Below are positions 46,324 through 53,816 of a stretch of 53,816 nucleotides of DNA, in pieces; the stretch's first letter is position 1, and each line of letters opens with the position of its first letter. A model generated the notes under the pieces. The model worked only from the letters and a program-made list of their open reading frames with translations, did no database searches and had not been told where the DNA came from. The stretch covers positions 1-53,816 of the forward strand of contig JAGQQG010000039.1 of the NCBI GenBank assembly GCA_020426325.1, in the 5' to 3' direction. Position numbers and translations under genes: made by a program. This DNA is from Planctomycetaceae bacterium. Lineage in GTDB: Bacteria > Planctomycetota > Planctomycetia > Planctomycetales > Planctomycetaceae.

Positions 46324-48411
46324 TCACCCCATCATGTCCTCGAGGACGGATTTAGGTGCCAGATCGTACTTCAACGGTTCCATCGAATACGAGGCTCGCC
46401 CCTGAGACAGGCTGCGGACCTGATTCGAATAGCCGAACATTTTGGCCAAAGGCGCCTCTGCACTGATCACCGTCAAATCTCCCCTGGGTTCGCTGCCTAC
46501 AATCACAGCATGGCGAGCATTCAGATCCGCCTGAATATTTCCAACAAAATCAGCAGGCGTCACCACCTCCAGTTTCATGATTGGCTGGAGCAAGCCGACT
46601 TCGGCTGCGTCAATCGCCCTCATGACTGCCTGAGAGGCTGCGGCACGCAGGGTGTCTTCAGTCGTTTCTCCCTCCTTGTATTTGACCCCGGTTACTGTGA
46701 ACCGCACTTTCATCAGCGGGAACCCATATTTCCCGCCTGATTGAGCCGACTCCGCAACTGACTGTGTGAGCACTTTCATGAATTCCGCAGGCATCGACCC
46801 CGGCTTGACCTTGTTCTGGACCGTAATGGGGTCCTCGCCCTCGAACGGTTCCGCTCGGATGCTGACCCTTGCGGAATGTGTCTCACCATCCTTGGTCCGC
46901 GAGAATTCCCCTTCGACTTCAGCCGCCTTAGTGACGGTTTCCCGGTAGCTGACTCGCGGCTTATGAACCCGCATTTTCAAGTTGAAGTCTCGTTCCAGCC
47001 GATTCCGAAGGACCTCCAGGTGCAGTTCTCCCATGCCGCTGATGATTGTCTGCCCTGTCTCCTCGCTTTCTCGAACGCCGAAGGTGGGATCCTGTTTCGC
47101 GAGACGGGCCAACGCATCGTCCAACTTCTTCTTCTCTGCTGATGAATCTGGCTCGGCTGCCATCGAAATGACAGTCTCGGGAAATGTGATCCGCTCGAGA
47201 ATGATCGGATGCTTGGGATCGCATAAAGTGTCGCCGGTGACGGAATCCTTCAGGCCGATCACCCCGACGATGTCACCCGCTTCGACCGAGTCCTGTTCCA
47301 GCTTCTCCCTCTGATCCGCCTGAATGTGCCACAGTTGGCTGACCAATTCCTTCTTGTCCGTGCGTGGATTGAGCATCCGCGAACCGCTTTTGAGCACACC
47401 CGAATAAACCCGGACGAATGAAAGGTCGGAGTGCTGATCGGCCACAATCTTGAAGACCAATCCGCAAAACGGCTCCGATGCAGACGGCTTTCGCGTCTCA
47501 CGGCCGTCCTTCTTAGGGTGAGGATGAAGTCCTTGTACCGGCGGCCGGTCAAGCGGACTTGGCAGGTATCTTGTTACCCCATCCAGCAATGGCTGGACAC
47601 CGCAATAATCAAGCGAACTGCCGGTAAACACGGGCTGTAACTGTCCGTGAATCGTCGCCAGTCTCAGTGTCTGATGAATGCGGTCAACAGGAATCTTCTC
47701 TCCCTCAAGATAAGCTGCCATGATTTCATCATCGAGGAGAGAAACCGCGTCAATCAGCTTGTTCCGCCACGTATTGGCGTAATCAACAAATGCCTCGGGG
47801 ATTTCCCTGACATCGAAGTTCTGCCCCTTCGATTCAGCATCGAAATACAACGCCTTCATCTCGATCAGGTCGATGATGCCTTCAAGGGCTCCCGGATTCG
47901 GAGGTGAACCTGCTCCCATGGGAATGGTGACCGGAACGGGCGTCGATTGCAGCCGGGTTCCGATTTGTTTTAACGTCCGTTCGAAGTTGGCCCCCAGGCG
48001 GTCCATCTTGTTGATAAAGCATATGCGTGGCACCCCGTACTCGTTTGCCTGCCGCCAGACGGTCTCACTTTGTGCTTCCACTCCCTCGACGGCACTGAAA
48101 ATCACGACCGCCCCGTCGAGCACGCGAAGCGATCGCTGAACCTCAGCCGTGAAGTCAACGTGGCCCGGTGTATCGATGATGTTGATCCGACAGTCACGCC
48201 ATCGACAGGTCACTGCTGCGGAATAGATCGTGATGCCTCGCTGGGCCTCCTCGGCATCGAAGTCCGTCTGCGTGGTTCCTTCGTCGACCTCACCAAGTTT
48301 GTGTGAGGCGCCTGTATAGTAGAGGACCCGCTCCGTCGTCGTCGTCTTGCCCGCATCAATGTGTGCGACAATGCCGATGTTGCGAATGTTTTCGATGGAA
48401 GAAGTAGACAT
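46324..48411 (-). CDS. fusA: Elongation factor G family protein
   Basis: 695 residues. A translational GTPase: G1 AHIDAGKTTTTERV, G2 RGITI, G3 DTPGHVDF, G4 NKMD and G5 GSS are all in place, with domains II-V following. Switch I differs from ordinary EF-G: VDEGTTQTDFDAEEAQRG and GITIYSAAVTC stand where ATMDWM and GITITSAATT are usual. It may belong to one of the divergent EF-G subgroups found in planctomycetes, spirochaetes and mitochondria; subgroup not settled. The ATG at 48411 is chosen; an ATG at 48426 is possible. It sits in the str position after rpsG but beyond a strong hairpin. Confidence 0.92.
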   Translation of the reverse strand: MSTSSIENIRNIGIVAHIDAGKTTTTERVLYYTGASHKLGEVDEGTTQTDFDAEEAQRGITIYSAAVTCRWRDCRINIIDTPGHVDFTAEVQRSLRVLDGAVVIFSAVEGVEAQSETVWRQANEYGVPRICFINKMDRLGANFERTLKQIGTRLQSTPVPVTIPMGAGSPPNPGALEGIIDLIEMKALYFDAESKGQNFDVREIPEAFVDYANTWRNKLIDAVSLLDDEIMAAYLEGEKIPVDRIHQTLRLATIHGQLQPVFTGSSLDYCGVQPLLDGVTRYLPSPLDRPPVQGLHPHPKKDGRETRKPSASEPFCGLVFKIVADQHSDLSFVRVYSGVLKSGSRMLNPRTDKKELVSQLWHIQADQREKLEQDSVEAGDIVGVIGLKDSVTGDTLCDPKHPIILERITFPETVISMAAEPDSSAEKKKLDDALARLAKQDPTFGVRESEETGQTIISGMGELHLEVLRNRLERDFNLKMRVHKPRVSYRETVTKAAEVEGEFSRTKDGETHSARVSIRAEPFEGEDPITVQNKVKPGSMPAEFMKVLTQSVAESAQSGGKYGFPLMKVRFTVTGVKYKEGETTEDTLRAAASQAVMRAIDAAEVGLLQPIMKLEVVTPADFVGNIQADLNARHAVIVGSEPRGDLTVISAEAPLAKMFGYSNQVRSLSQGRASYSMEPLKYDLAPKSVLEDMMG

Positions 48412-48526
48412 TGCGTGCCAGTTCATCGGTTGGCGGGAAGTTTCTTTGAATCGCTGAGAGGCGAGCTTCTGGTCTTTAACTTTCGGGCCGTCAAATCAAC
48501 CAGCCATTTATTCGACCGGTTAACAA

Positions 48527-48561
48527 GACGACCCGGTCACTCCAAGAGTGGCCGGGTCGTC
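48527..48561 (-). terminator. Strong hairpin between rpsG and fusA
   Basis: A 16-bp stem (48527-48542 with 48546-48561), complete apart from one G-U wobble, with a CAA loop in plus-strand reading. On the minus strand it is followed by TTGTTAAC. It lies 33 bases after the rpsG stop and should end or strongly reduce transcription before fusA. Confidence 0.8.
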
Positions 48562-48593
48562 GAAATGTTCGTGTTTCTGTTGCCCTGGTGGGC

Positions 48594-49067
48594 TTACCAC
48601 GCGAAGTGGGCAAAGGCCTTGTTCGCCTCAGCCATGCGGTGCACGTTTTCGCGGGTCGTCATCGCGGTCCCCTCACGTTTGTAGGCGGCAGCTAACTCAT
48701 CTGCCAGGCTGAGAGCCGCAGGACGACCGGAACGACCGCGAGTCGCTGCCAGGATCCAGCGAATGGCCAGTGTCTGCTGACGCTTCGAATTCACCGGGGT
48801 CGGAACCTGATATGTCGCACCACCGACTCGCTTGGACCTGACTTCAATGGATGGTTTGACGTTCTCAACCGCCTGCTTGAACACGTCTATCGGCGAAACA
48901 TCCGGCACGCGTTTTTCGATCTGCTCAAGAGCTTCGTAGAACACTTGCTGTGCGACGCTCTTCTTGCCGTCGTACATCAGGCAATTGATGAACTTGGAAG
49001 CTAAGACCGATCCATATCGAGCATCGGGCTTCAACTGAGTCCGGCTGGCAGTGAAATTCTTTCCCAT
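48594..49067 (-). CDS. rpsG: 30S ribosomal protein S7
   Basis: 157 residues from [49 protein letters not shown] and [13 protein letters not shown] are conserved. It nucleates assembly of the 30S head and in E. coli represses the str operon. The frame continues six codons upstream to 49085, but the usual length favours 49067. Confidence 0.96.
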   Translation of the reverse strand: MGKNFTASRTQLKPDARYGSVLASKFINCLMYDGKKSVAQQVFYEALEQIEKRVPDVSPIDVFKQAVENVKPSIEVRSKRVGGATYQVPTPVNSKRQQTLAIRWILAATRGRSGRPAALSLADELAAAYKREGTAMTTRENVHRMAEANKAFAHFAW

Positions 49068-49132
49068 TGTCTCTGTTTCAGTCAATTGCGACGGATTGTC
49101 GCAGGGACGGCATTGTTAAATCTGAAGAAATC

Positions 49133-49164
49133 GACCTGTCGAAGGAAGGACCTGTCGAAGGAAG
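49133..49164. repeat. 16-bp tandem duplication in the rpsL-rpsG gap
   Basis: GACCTGTCGAAGGAAG occurs twice with no spacer (49133-49148 and 49149-49164). It lies between the rpsL stop and the rpsG start. Confidence 0.85.
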
Positions 49165-49177
49165 ATAGTGTGGCCAA

Positions 49178-49552
49178 TCAACTCTTCGGTCGCTTCGCAC
49201 CATAGCGGCTTCTCGCCTGACGTCGACCATCCACAGCCAGTGTATCGAGAACACCACGGATAATCTTGTAACGAACACCCGGAAGGTCGCGGACTCGGCC
49301 ACCGCGAACAAGCACGATGGAGTGTTCCTGCAAGTTGTGGCCTTCACCCGGAATGTAGGCTGTCACTTCTTTCCCGTTCGACAGCCGGACTCTGGCCACT
49401 TTCCGCAGTGCCGAGTTCGGCTTCTTCGGGGTCATCGTTTTGACCTGTAGACAGACACCGCGCTTCTGCGGGCAACCTTCCAGCAGGGGGGTTTTGCTCT
49501 TTGCCTTGACAGTCCTGCGAGGCTTGCGAACCAGTTGATTGATCGTCGGCAT
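49178..49552 (-). CDS. rpsL: 30S ribosomal protein S12 with Arg at position 88
   Basis: 124 residues. [37 protein letters not shown] and [18 protein letters not shown] are conserved decoding-centre segments. Lys43 is normal, but the usual Lys88 of GGRVKDLPG is Arg (codon CGC at 49291-49289). That change gives streptomycin resistance in other bacteria. It is the first gene after rpoC, with its own candidate promoter. Confidence 0.97.
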   Translation of the reverse strand: MPTINQLVRKPRRTVKAKSKTPLLEGCPQKRGVCLQVKTMTPKKPNSALRKVARVRLSNGKEVTAYIPGEGHNLQEHSIVLVRGGRVRDLPGVRYKIIRGVLDTLAVDGRRQARSRYGAKRPKS

Positions 49553-49612
49553 GATATTCCGTGAATTCTACGTAACCTGAGTCGACGCGTTTGATCACGT
49601 GTCGAATTGGAA

Positions 49613-49641
49613 ACTCTAGCCGTGGACAGACCGAAGGTCAA
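49613..49641 (-). promoter_or_regulatory. Candidate sigma70-type promoter before rpsL
   Basis: On the minus strand: TTGACC (49641-49636), 17-base spacer, TAGAGT (49618-49613). The -35 matches five of six, the -10 four of six. The leader to rpsL would be about 54 bases, in the gap after rpoC. Confidence 0.55.
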
Positions 49642-49702
49642 GATTCGCAAACACGAATCAGTCGTCCAGCAAGAAGTTCCACGATATTGTGTCCCTGATG
49701 TC

Positions 49703-52700
49703 TTAGTCTTCGGGGGTCAGGTCGGCCAGAGAAGATCCCCCACCCGTGTGTGGCGACATCGACGACATCATGTCATCGAGGTCATCGAGCATCATCTCCT
49801 GTTGTGACTCGCTCAACAGTTCGCGTCGAGCTGCCAGAATGCGATCACGCTCTGCCTTCTGCTCCATCAGGGCTTCGGGACGGATACGGACATCCGCGTT
49901 TTGATGCGTCCGGAAACCAGTGCCGGCCGGGATCAGGTGACCAAGGATCACGTTCTCCTTCAATCCACGAAGTCCGTCGACCTTGCCGGCCAGGGCAGCT
50001 TCCGTCAGCACCTTGGTGGTTTCCTGGAAACTGGCCGCTGAGATGAAACTGTCGCTTTGGACGGCCGCTTTGGTGATGCCCAGCAATTGGGTGCTTCCTG
50101 TCGCCGGTCGGGGCTTCGTGAACTTCACTGGCGTGCCCCCCTCGGCTTCGATCGCGGCATTGACCTCTTCAATCGTTGAGATGGCCACCACGTCATTCTC
50201 ATGGAATTCGGTGTCACCCGGATCCGTCACCCTGACACACTCCTGCAGGTTGTTGTTGATGCGACGGAACTCGAATTTGTCGATCACAATGCCAGGCAGC
50301 ATGTCGGTGTCACCCACGTCATCGACACGAACTTTACGCAGCATCTGAGCCACGACGATTTCGATGTGTTTATCGTCGATGTCCACTCGCTGAGCACGAT
50401 AGACATTTTGAATTTCGTGCAGCAGGTACTGATGGACCGCCTCCTCGCCGCTGACGCGGAGAATGTCATGCGGGACCAGCGGACCACGGACGAGTGCTTC
50501 ACCGGCACGGACCGGATCGCCTGTGTGCACCATAAGCTGCTTGTTATGCGGAACGACGTGTTCGACATCAGTGCCTTCCGGGCCATGAATCACGATGACT
50601 CGTTTGCCGCGTTTCTTCTCCTGCAGAATCTCGACCTCACCATCAATCTCCGCGATGACAGCCGGATCTTTCGGCTTACGAGCCTCGAACAGCTCCGTCA
50701 CACGAGGCAGACCACCGGTGATGTCCTGCGTTCCTGCAGATTCGCGCGGGTTCTTCGCCAAGACTGAACCGGCAGCAATCTGCGCCCCATCGAGGACTTC
50801 AACGCTGGCTCGTTCAGGAAGGTAGTAGTAGTCGAGAATTTTACCAGCACCGTCTTCGACGATGATTTGCGGATGCAGCTCACCTCGATGTTCGATGACG
50901 GTTCGCCGGGTGTGACCGCTGGGATCGGTCTCGGATTTCATCGAACGTCCTTCGATCAAATCCTCGTACCGCACCTTACCGCCAACTTCAGCAAGAATCG
51001 GCACCGCGTGTGGGTCCCATTGACACAGCGTCTGGCCTTCGGTGACGACGTCGTCTTCGTTGACAAGCAGCACAGCACCGTTGGGAATGGTGTATTTTTC
51101 CAGTTCGCGATCTTTGGGGTCGATGATGATGACTTCGCCGTTCCGTGTAAGAACGACGTTATGCCCGTCGGCGTTGACCACGCTGCGTACTCGGGCAAAC
51201 TTCACGCGACCAGACTTCTTGGACTTGATATCGCTTTGCTCAACATCGCGGTGGGCGGTTCCACCGATGTGGAAGGTCCGCATCGTCAGCTGCGTCCCAG
51301 GCTCACCGATTGACTGAGCGGCGATGATGCCGACCGCCAAGCCTTCTTCCACGTGAGTACCGGTTGAAAGGTCCATACCGTAGCAACGACGACAAATCCC
51401 CAGCTCCGCCTCGCACGTCATCGGCGAGCGGACCTGGATACGTTCGAGTCCCATATCCTCGATTCTGCGGGCAATCTCGATCGTGATCAATTCGTCCTCG
51501 CTAACGATCACTTCATCCGTAATCGGGTTCACGATGTTCTGCCGACTCACGCGACCACGAATGGCGTCGGCCAAACTGACTTCCACCTTTTCACCACGGT
51601 ACAGCACTCCGCGCGTGACCCCCTTGGTGGTGCCGCAATCCTCCATCGTGACCACGACGTTCTGGCAAATGTCAGCCAGCTTACGTGTCAGATAACCGGA
51701 GTCAGCCGTCTTGAGAGCCGTATCGGCCAGACCTTTCCGTGCTCCGTGTGTCGAGCTGAAGTATTCGAGCACCGACAAACCTTCGCGGAAGTTCGCTTTG
51801 ATGGGAGTCTCGATAATTTCGCCACTCGGCTTGGCCATCAAGCCACGCATGCCGGCCAGCTGGCGAATCTGTTCGACACCACCACGAGCACCTGAGTCGG
51901 ACATCAGGTAGATCGGGTTCACATATTTGCCCTCTTCGCGAAGATCGCTCTCCAGTTCCTCCATCATGGACTTCGTGATCAACTCACGGCAATGAGTCCA
52001 TGTGTCCAGAACGTTCTCGTATCGCTCTTTGTTCGTGATCACACCTCGCTCGAACAGCTTCTGCTGTTTGACGACTTTCGCCTCCGCGGCTGCAATCTCC
52101 TTCTCCTTGTTCGTCGCAGTGACGAGGTCACTGGTTGCAAACGAAAGTCCGCTGCGTGTGGATTCGTGGAATCCCGTTTCCTTCATGTCATCGAGAAGTT
52201 TGATCGTGGCCGCTCGCCCGAGTTCCAGATAGCAGTCGGAAATCACATTCGCCAAGTCGCGACTCTTCATCATCAGGTTGTAGTAAGCCATGCTGGAGGG
52301 CAGGATGTCGTTGAACATCACGCGACCGACCGTGGTCTCAATCACATCGCCTGACTTAAACCCTTCGGCCCTCTCCCCCTTCACACGGCGATCGCGAGGC
52401 AGACGCAGCTTGATCACCGCATGCTTGGACAGTCGGCCATGCGAGTAGGCCATCATCAGTTCGCGGACGGAAGCGAAGATCATGCCTTCACCCGGCTGAC
52501 CGACCCGTTTCAGGGTCATATAGGCACAGCCCATCACGATATCCTGTGACGGGGTAATAATCGGCTGGCCATTGGCCGGGCTGAAGATGTTGTGCGTCGA
52601 CATCATTAGCGTCGAGGCTTCGACCTGTGCCTCGATCGAGAGCGGCAGGTGCACAGCCATCTGATCGCCGTCAAAGTCGGCATTGAAGCCTTTGCAGACC

Positions 52701-53816
52701 AGCGGATGTACGCGAATGGCGTTTCCTTCCACCAGCACCGGCTCGAACGCCTGAATACCCATGCGGTGCAACGTCGGCGCCCGGTTGAGCAGGACGGGGT
52801 GATTCGTGATCACCTCGTCGAGAATATCCCACACCTCCTCGTCCTTACGCTCTAACATGCGCTTGGCCGACTTGATGGTGTCCGCGTGCCCCAACTCTTT
52901 TAGACGGCGAATGATGAACGGCTGGAAGAGTTCCAAGGCGATCTTCTTGGGCAGGCCGCACTGGTGCAGTTCCAGTTCCGGGCCAACAACGATGACGGAC
53001 CGGGCCGAGTAATCGACTCGCTTACCGAGCAGGTTCTCGCGGAATCGACCCTGCTTGCCCTTGATCATGTCTGTCAACGACTTGAGCGGACGATTCGATG
53101 AACCGAGCACAGGACGCTTACAGCGGTTGTTGTCGAACAGAGCGTCGACCGACTGCTGCAACATTCGCTTTTCGTTCCGGACAATCACTTCCGGGGCGTT
53201 GAGATCGACAAGCTTTTTGAGCCGGTTGTTGCGGTTGATGATCCTGCGGTAAAGGTCGTTCAGATCGCTGGTCGCAAAGTTGCCCGAGTCCAGGAGCACA
53301 AGCGGACGCAGATCCGGCGGAATCACCGGGACCACGTCGAGCACCATCCACTCCGGACGGTTATCACTGTCGCGAAGAGCCTCAGCAATCTTCAGCCGTT
53401 TGATCAGGTCTTTGGCCTTTTGCTGGCTGCCGGTCTCACGCAGTTCCTGTCGCAACTGCACGGACAGCTCAACCAAATTCAGCTGTTGCAGCAACTTGAG
53501 AACCGCTTCGGCCCCCATTTCGACTTCAAAAGAGCCTTCGCCGTACTTGTTCCGGGCTTCGCGCGCATCGTCCTCGGTGAGCAGCTGGCACATGCGCAGC
53601 GGAGTGTCGCCCGGGTCGGTCACAACATAATCCTGGAAGTAGATGACTTTCTCCAGGCTGGTCGTCTTCATGTTGAGCAGTGCTCCCAGACGGCTGGGCA
53701 TGCTCTTGAAGAACCAGATGTGGACGACCGGGCTGGCCAGGTTGATGTGGCCCATGCGCTTGCGCCGCACGCGGGAGTGCGTCACCTTCACGCCGCAGCG
53801 GTCGCAGATGATGCCC
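49703..53816 (-). CDS. rpoC: RNA polymerase beta-prime subunit, 5' end outside window
   Basis: 1,370 codons are present; the frame is still open at the window edge, starting at GIICDRCG, the second half of the first zinc site. By comparison with E. coli about 80 N-terminal residues are missing. The active-site [15 protein letters not shown] holds the three magnesium aspartates. KRPLKSL-type [20 protein letters not shown] is the lid/clamp region, and the second zinc site has [29 protein letters not shown] and [20 protein letters not shown] are conserved late blocks. rpsL follows, as in the usual rpoBC-str layout. Confidence 0.98.
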   Translation of the reverse strand, partial: GIICDRCGVKVTHSRVRRKRMGHINLASPVVHIWFFKSMPSRLGALLNMKTTSLEKVIYFQDYVVTDPGDTPLRMCQLLTEDDAREARNKYGEGSFEVEMGAEAVLKLLQQLNLVELSVQLRQELRETGSQQKAKDLIKRLKIAEALRDSDNRPEWMVLDVVPVIPPDLRPLVLLDSGNFATSDLNDLYRRIINRNNRLKKLVDLNAPEVIVRNEKRMLQQSVDALFDNNRCKRPVLGSSNRPLKSLTDMIKGKQGRFRENLLGKRVDYSARSVIVVGPELELHQCGLPKKIALELFQPFIIRRLKELGHADTIKSAKRMLERKDEEVWDILDEVITNHPVLLNRAPTLHRMGIQAFEPVLVEGNAIRVHPLVCKGFNADFDGDQMAVHLPLSIEAQVEASTLMMSTHNIFSPANGQPIITPSQDIVMGCAYMTLKRVGQPGEGMIFASVRELMMAYSHGRLSKHAVIKLRLPRDRRVKGERAEGFKSGDVIETTVGRVMFNDILPSSMAYYNLMMKSRDLANVISDCYLELGRAATIKLLDDMKETGFHESTRSGLSFATSDLVTATNKEKEIAAAEAKVVKQQKLFERGVITNKERYENVLDTWTHCRELITKSMMEELESDLREEGKYVNPIYLMSDSGARGGVEQIRQLAGMRGLMAKPSGEIIETPIKANFREGLSVLEYFSSTHGARKGLADTALKTADSGYLTRKLADICQNVVVTMEDCGTTKGVTRGVLYRGEKVEVSLADAIRGRVSRQNIVNPITDEVIVSEDELITIEIARRIEDMGLERIQVRSPMTCEAELGICRRCYGMDLSTGTHVEEGLAVGIIAAQSIGEPGTQLTMRTFHIGGTAHRDVEQSDIKSKKSGRVKFARVRSVVNADGHNVVLTRNGEVIIIDPKDRELEKYTIPNGAVLLVNEDDVVTEGQTLCQWDPHAVPILAEVGGKVRYEDLIEGRSMKSETDPSGHTRRTVIEHRGELHPQIIVEDGAGKILDYYYLPERASVEVLDGAQIAAGSVLAKNPRESAGTQDITGGLPRVTELFEARKPKDPAVIAEIDGEVEILQEKKRGKRVIVIHGPEGTDVEHVVPHNKQLMVHTGDPVRAGEALVRGPLVPHDILRVSGEEAVHQYLLHEIQNVYRAQRVDIDDKHIEIVVAQMLRKVRVDDVGDTDMLPGIVIDKFEFRRINNNLQECVRVTDPGDTEFHENDVVAISTIEEVNAAIEAEGGTPVKFTKPRPATGSTQLLGITKAAVQSDSFISAASFQETTKVLTEAALAGKVDGLRGLKENVILGHLIPAGTGFRTHQNADVRIRPEALMEQKAERDRILAARRELLSESQQEMMLDDLDDMMSSMSPHTGGGSSLADLTPED

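Overview
The window reads as a chromosomal segment of a planctomycete (Planctomycetota, probably order Planctomycetales). The evidence is the paired PSCyt2/PSD1 (DUF1549/DUF1553) and DUF1501 genes, several Hanks-type Ser/Thr kinases and ECF sigma factors, a YTV-like cysteine-containing surface protein, and a ribosomal cluster from which several usual members are missing. Placement below phylum is inference, because no rRNA gene is present.

Layout. 1-3276: a SEC-C zinc-motif protein, then about 1.9 kb of mostly non-coding DNA with REP-like palindromes, an 86-bp direct repeat and one small membrane-protein gene. 3277-12467 (+): a signalling locus with a membrane-anchored coiled-coil protein, a zinc-ribbon/FHA protein, a small exported or anchored protein, a polytopic Ser/Thr kinase with DVG in place of DFG, a membrane protein, an ECF sigma factor and an exported TPR protein. 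12571-19937: a DUF456 membrane protein (-), then on + a methyltransferase, a CNNM/DUF21 protein, a YTV-like surface protein, a single-pass membrane protein, proA, and fetA-fetB, which overlap proA and each other. 19953-23744 (-): a lipoprotein thioredoxin-fold gene upstream of a second kinase with a DUF1080-like sensor domain, and an SDR oxidoreductase. 24038-29913 (+): a GH43-like beta-propeller protein, the PSCyt2/PSD1 and DUF1501 pair, and a second ECF sigma factor. 29982-30590 (-): a predicted HExxH metallopeptidase.

30700-53816 (-): a fused str-S10-spc-alpha gene series read right to left: rpoC (5' end outside the window), rpsL, rpsG, fusA, rpsJ, rplC, rplD, rplW, rplB, rpsS, rplV, rpsC, rplP, rpmC, rpsQ, rplN, rplX, rplE, rpsN, rpsH, rplF, rplR, rpsE, rplO, secY, map, rpmJ, rpsM, rpsK, rpoA, rplQ. 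tuf, rpmD, adk, infA and rpsD are absent from their usual positions. Sigma70-like promoters can be read before rpsL, rpsJ and rpmJ, a strong hairpin lies between rpsG and fusA, and a canonical terminator follows rplQ, so the series is probably several transcription units.

The best candidate for an undescribed system is the kinase/FHA/ECF/TPR locus at 3277-12467: a membrane kinase of a planctomycete-type family, a likely phosphothreonine reader, a sigma factor and envelope proteins lie side by side on one strand. Other notable points are S12 carrying Arg at position 88, two adjacent hairpins whose only sequence differences are compensatory, the long rpsC/rplP overlap, and frequent GTG starts in ribosomal protein genes.
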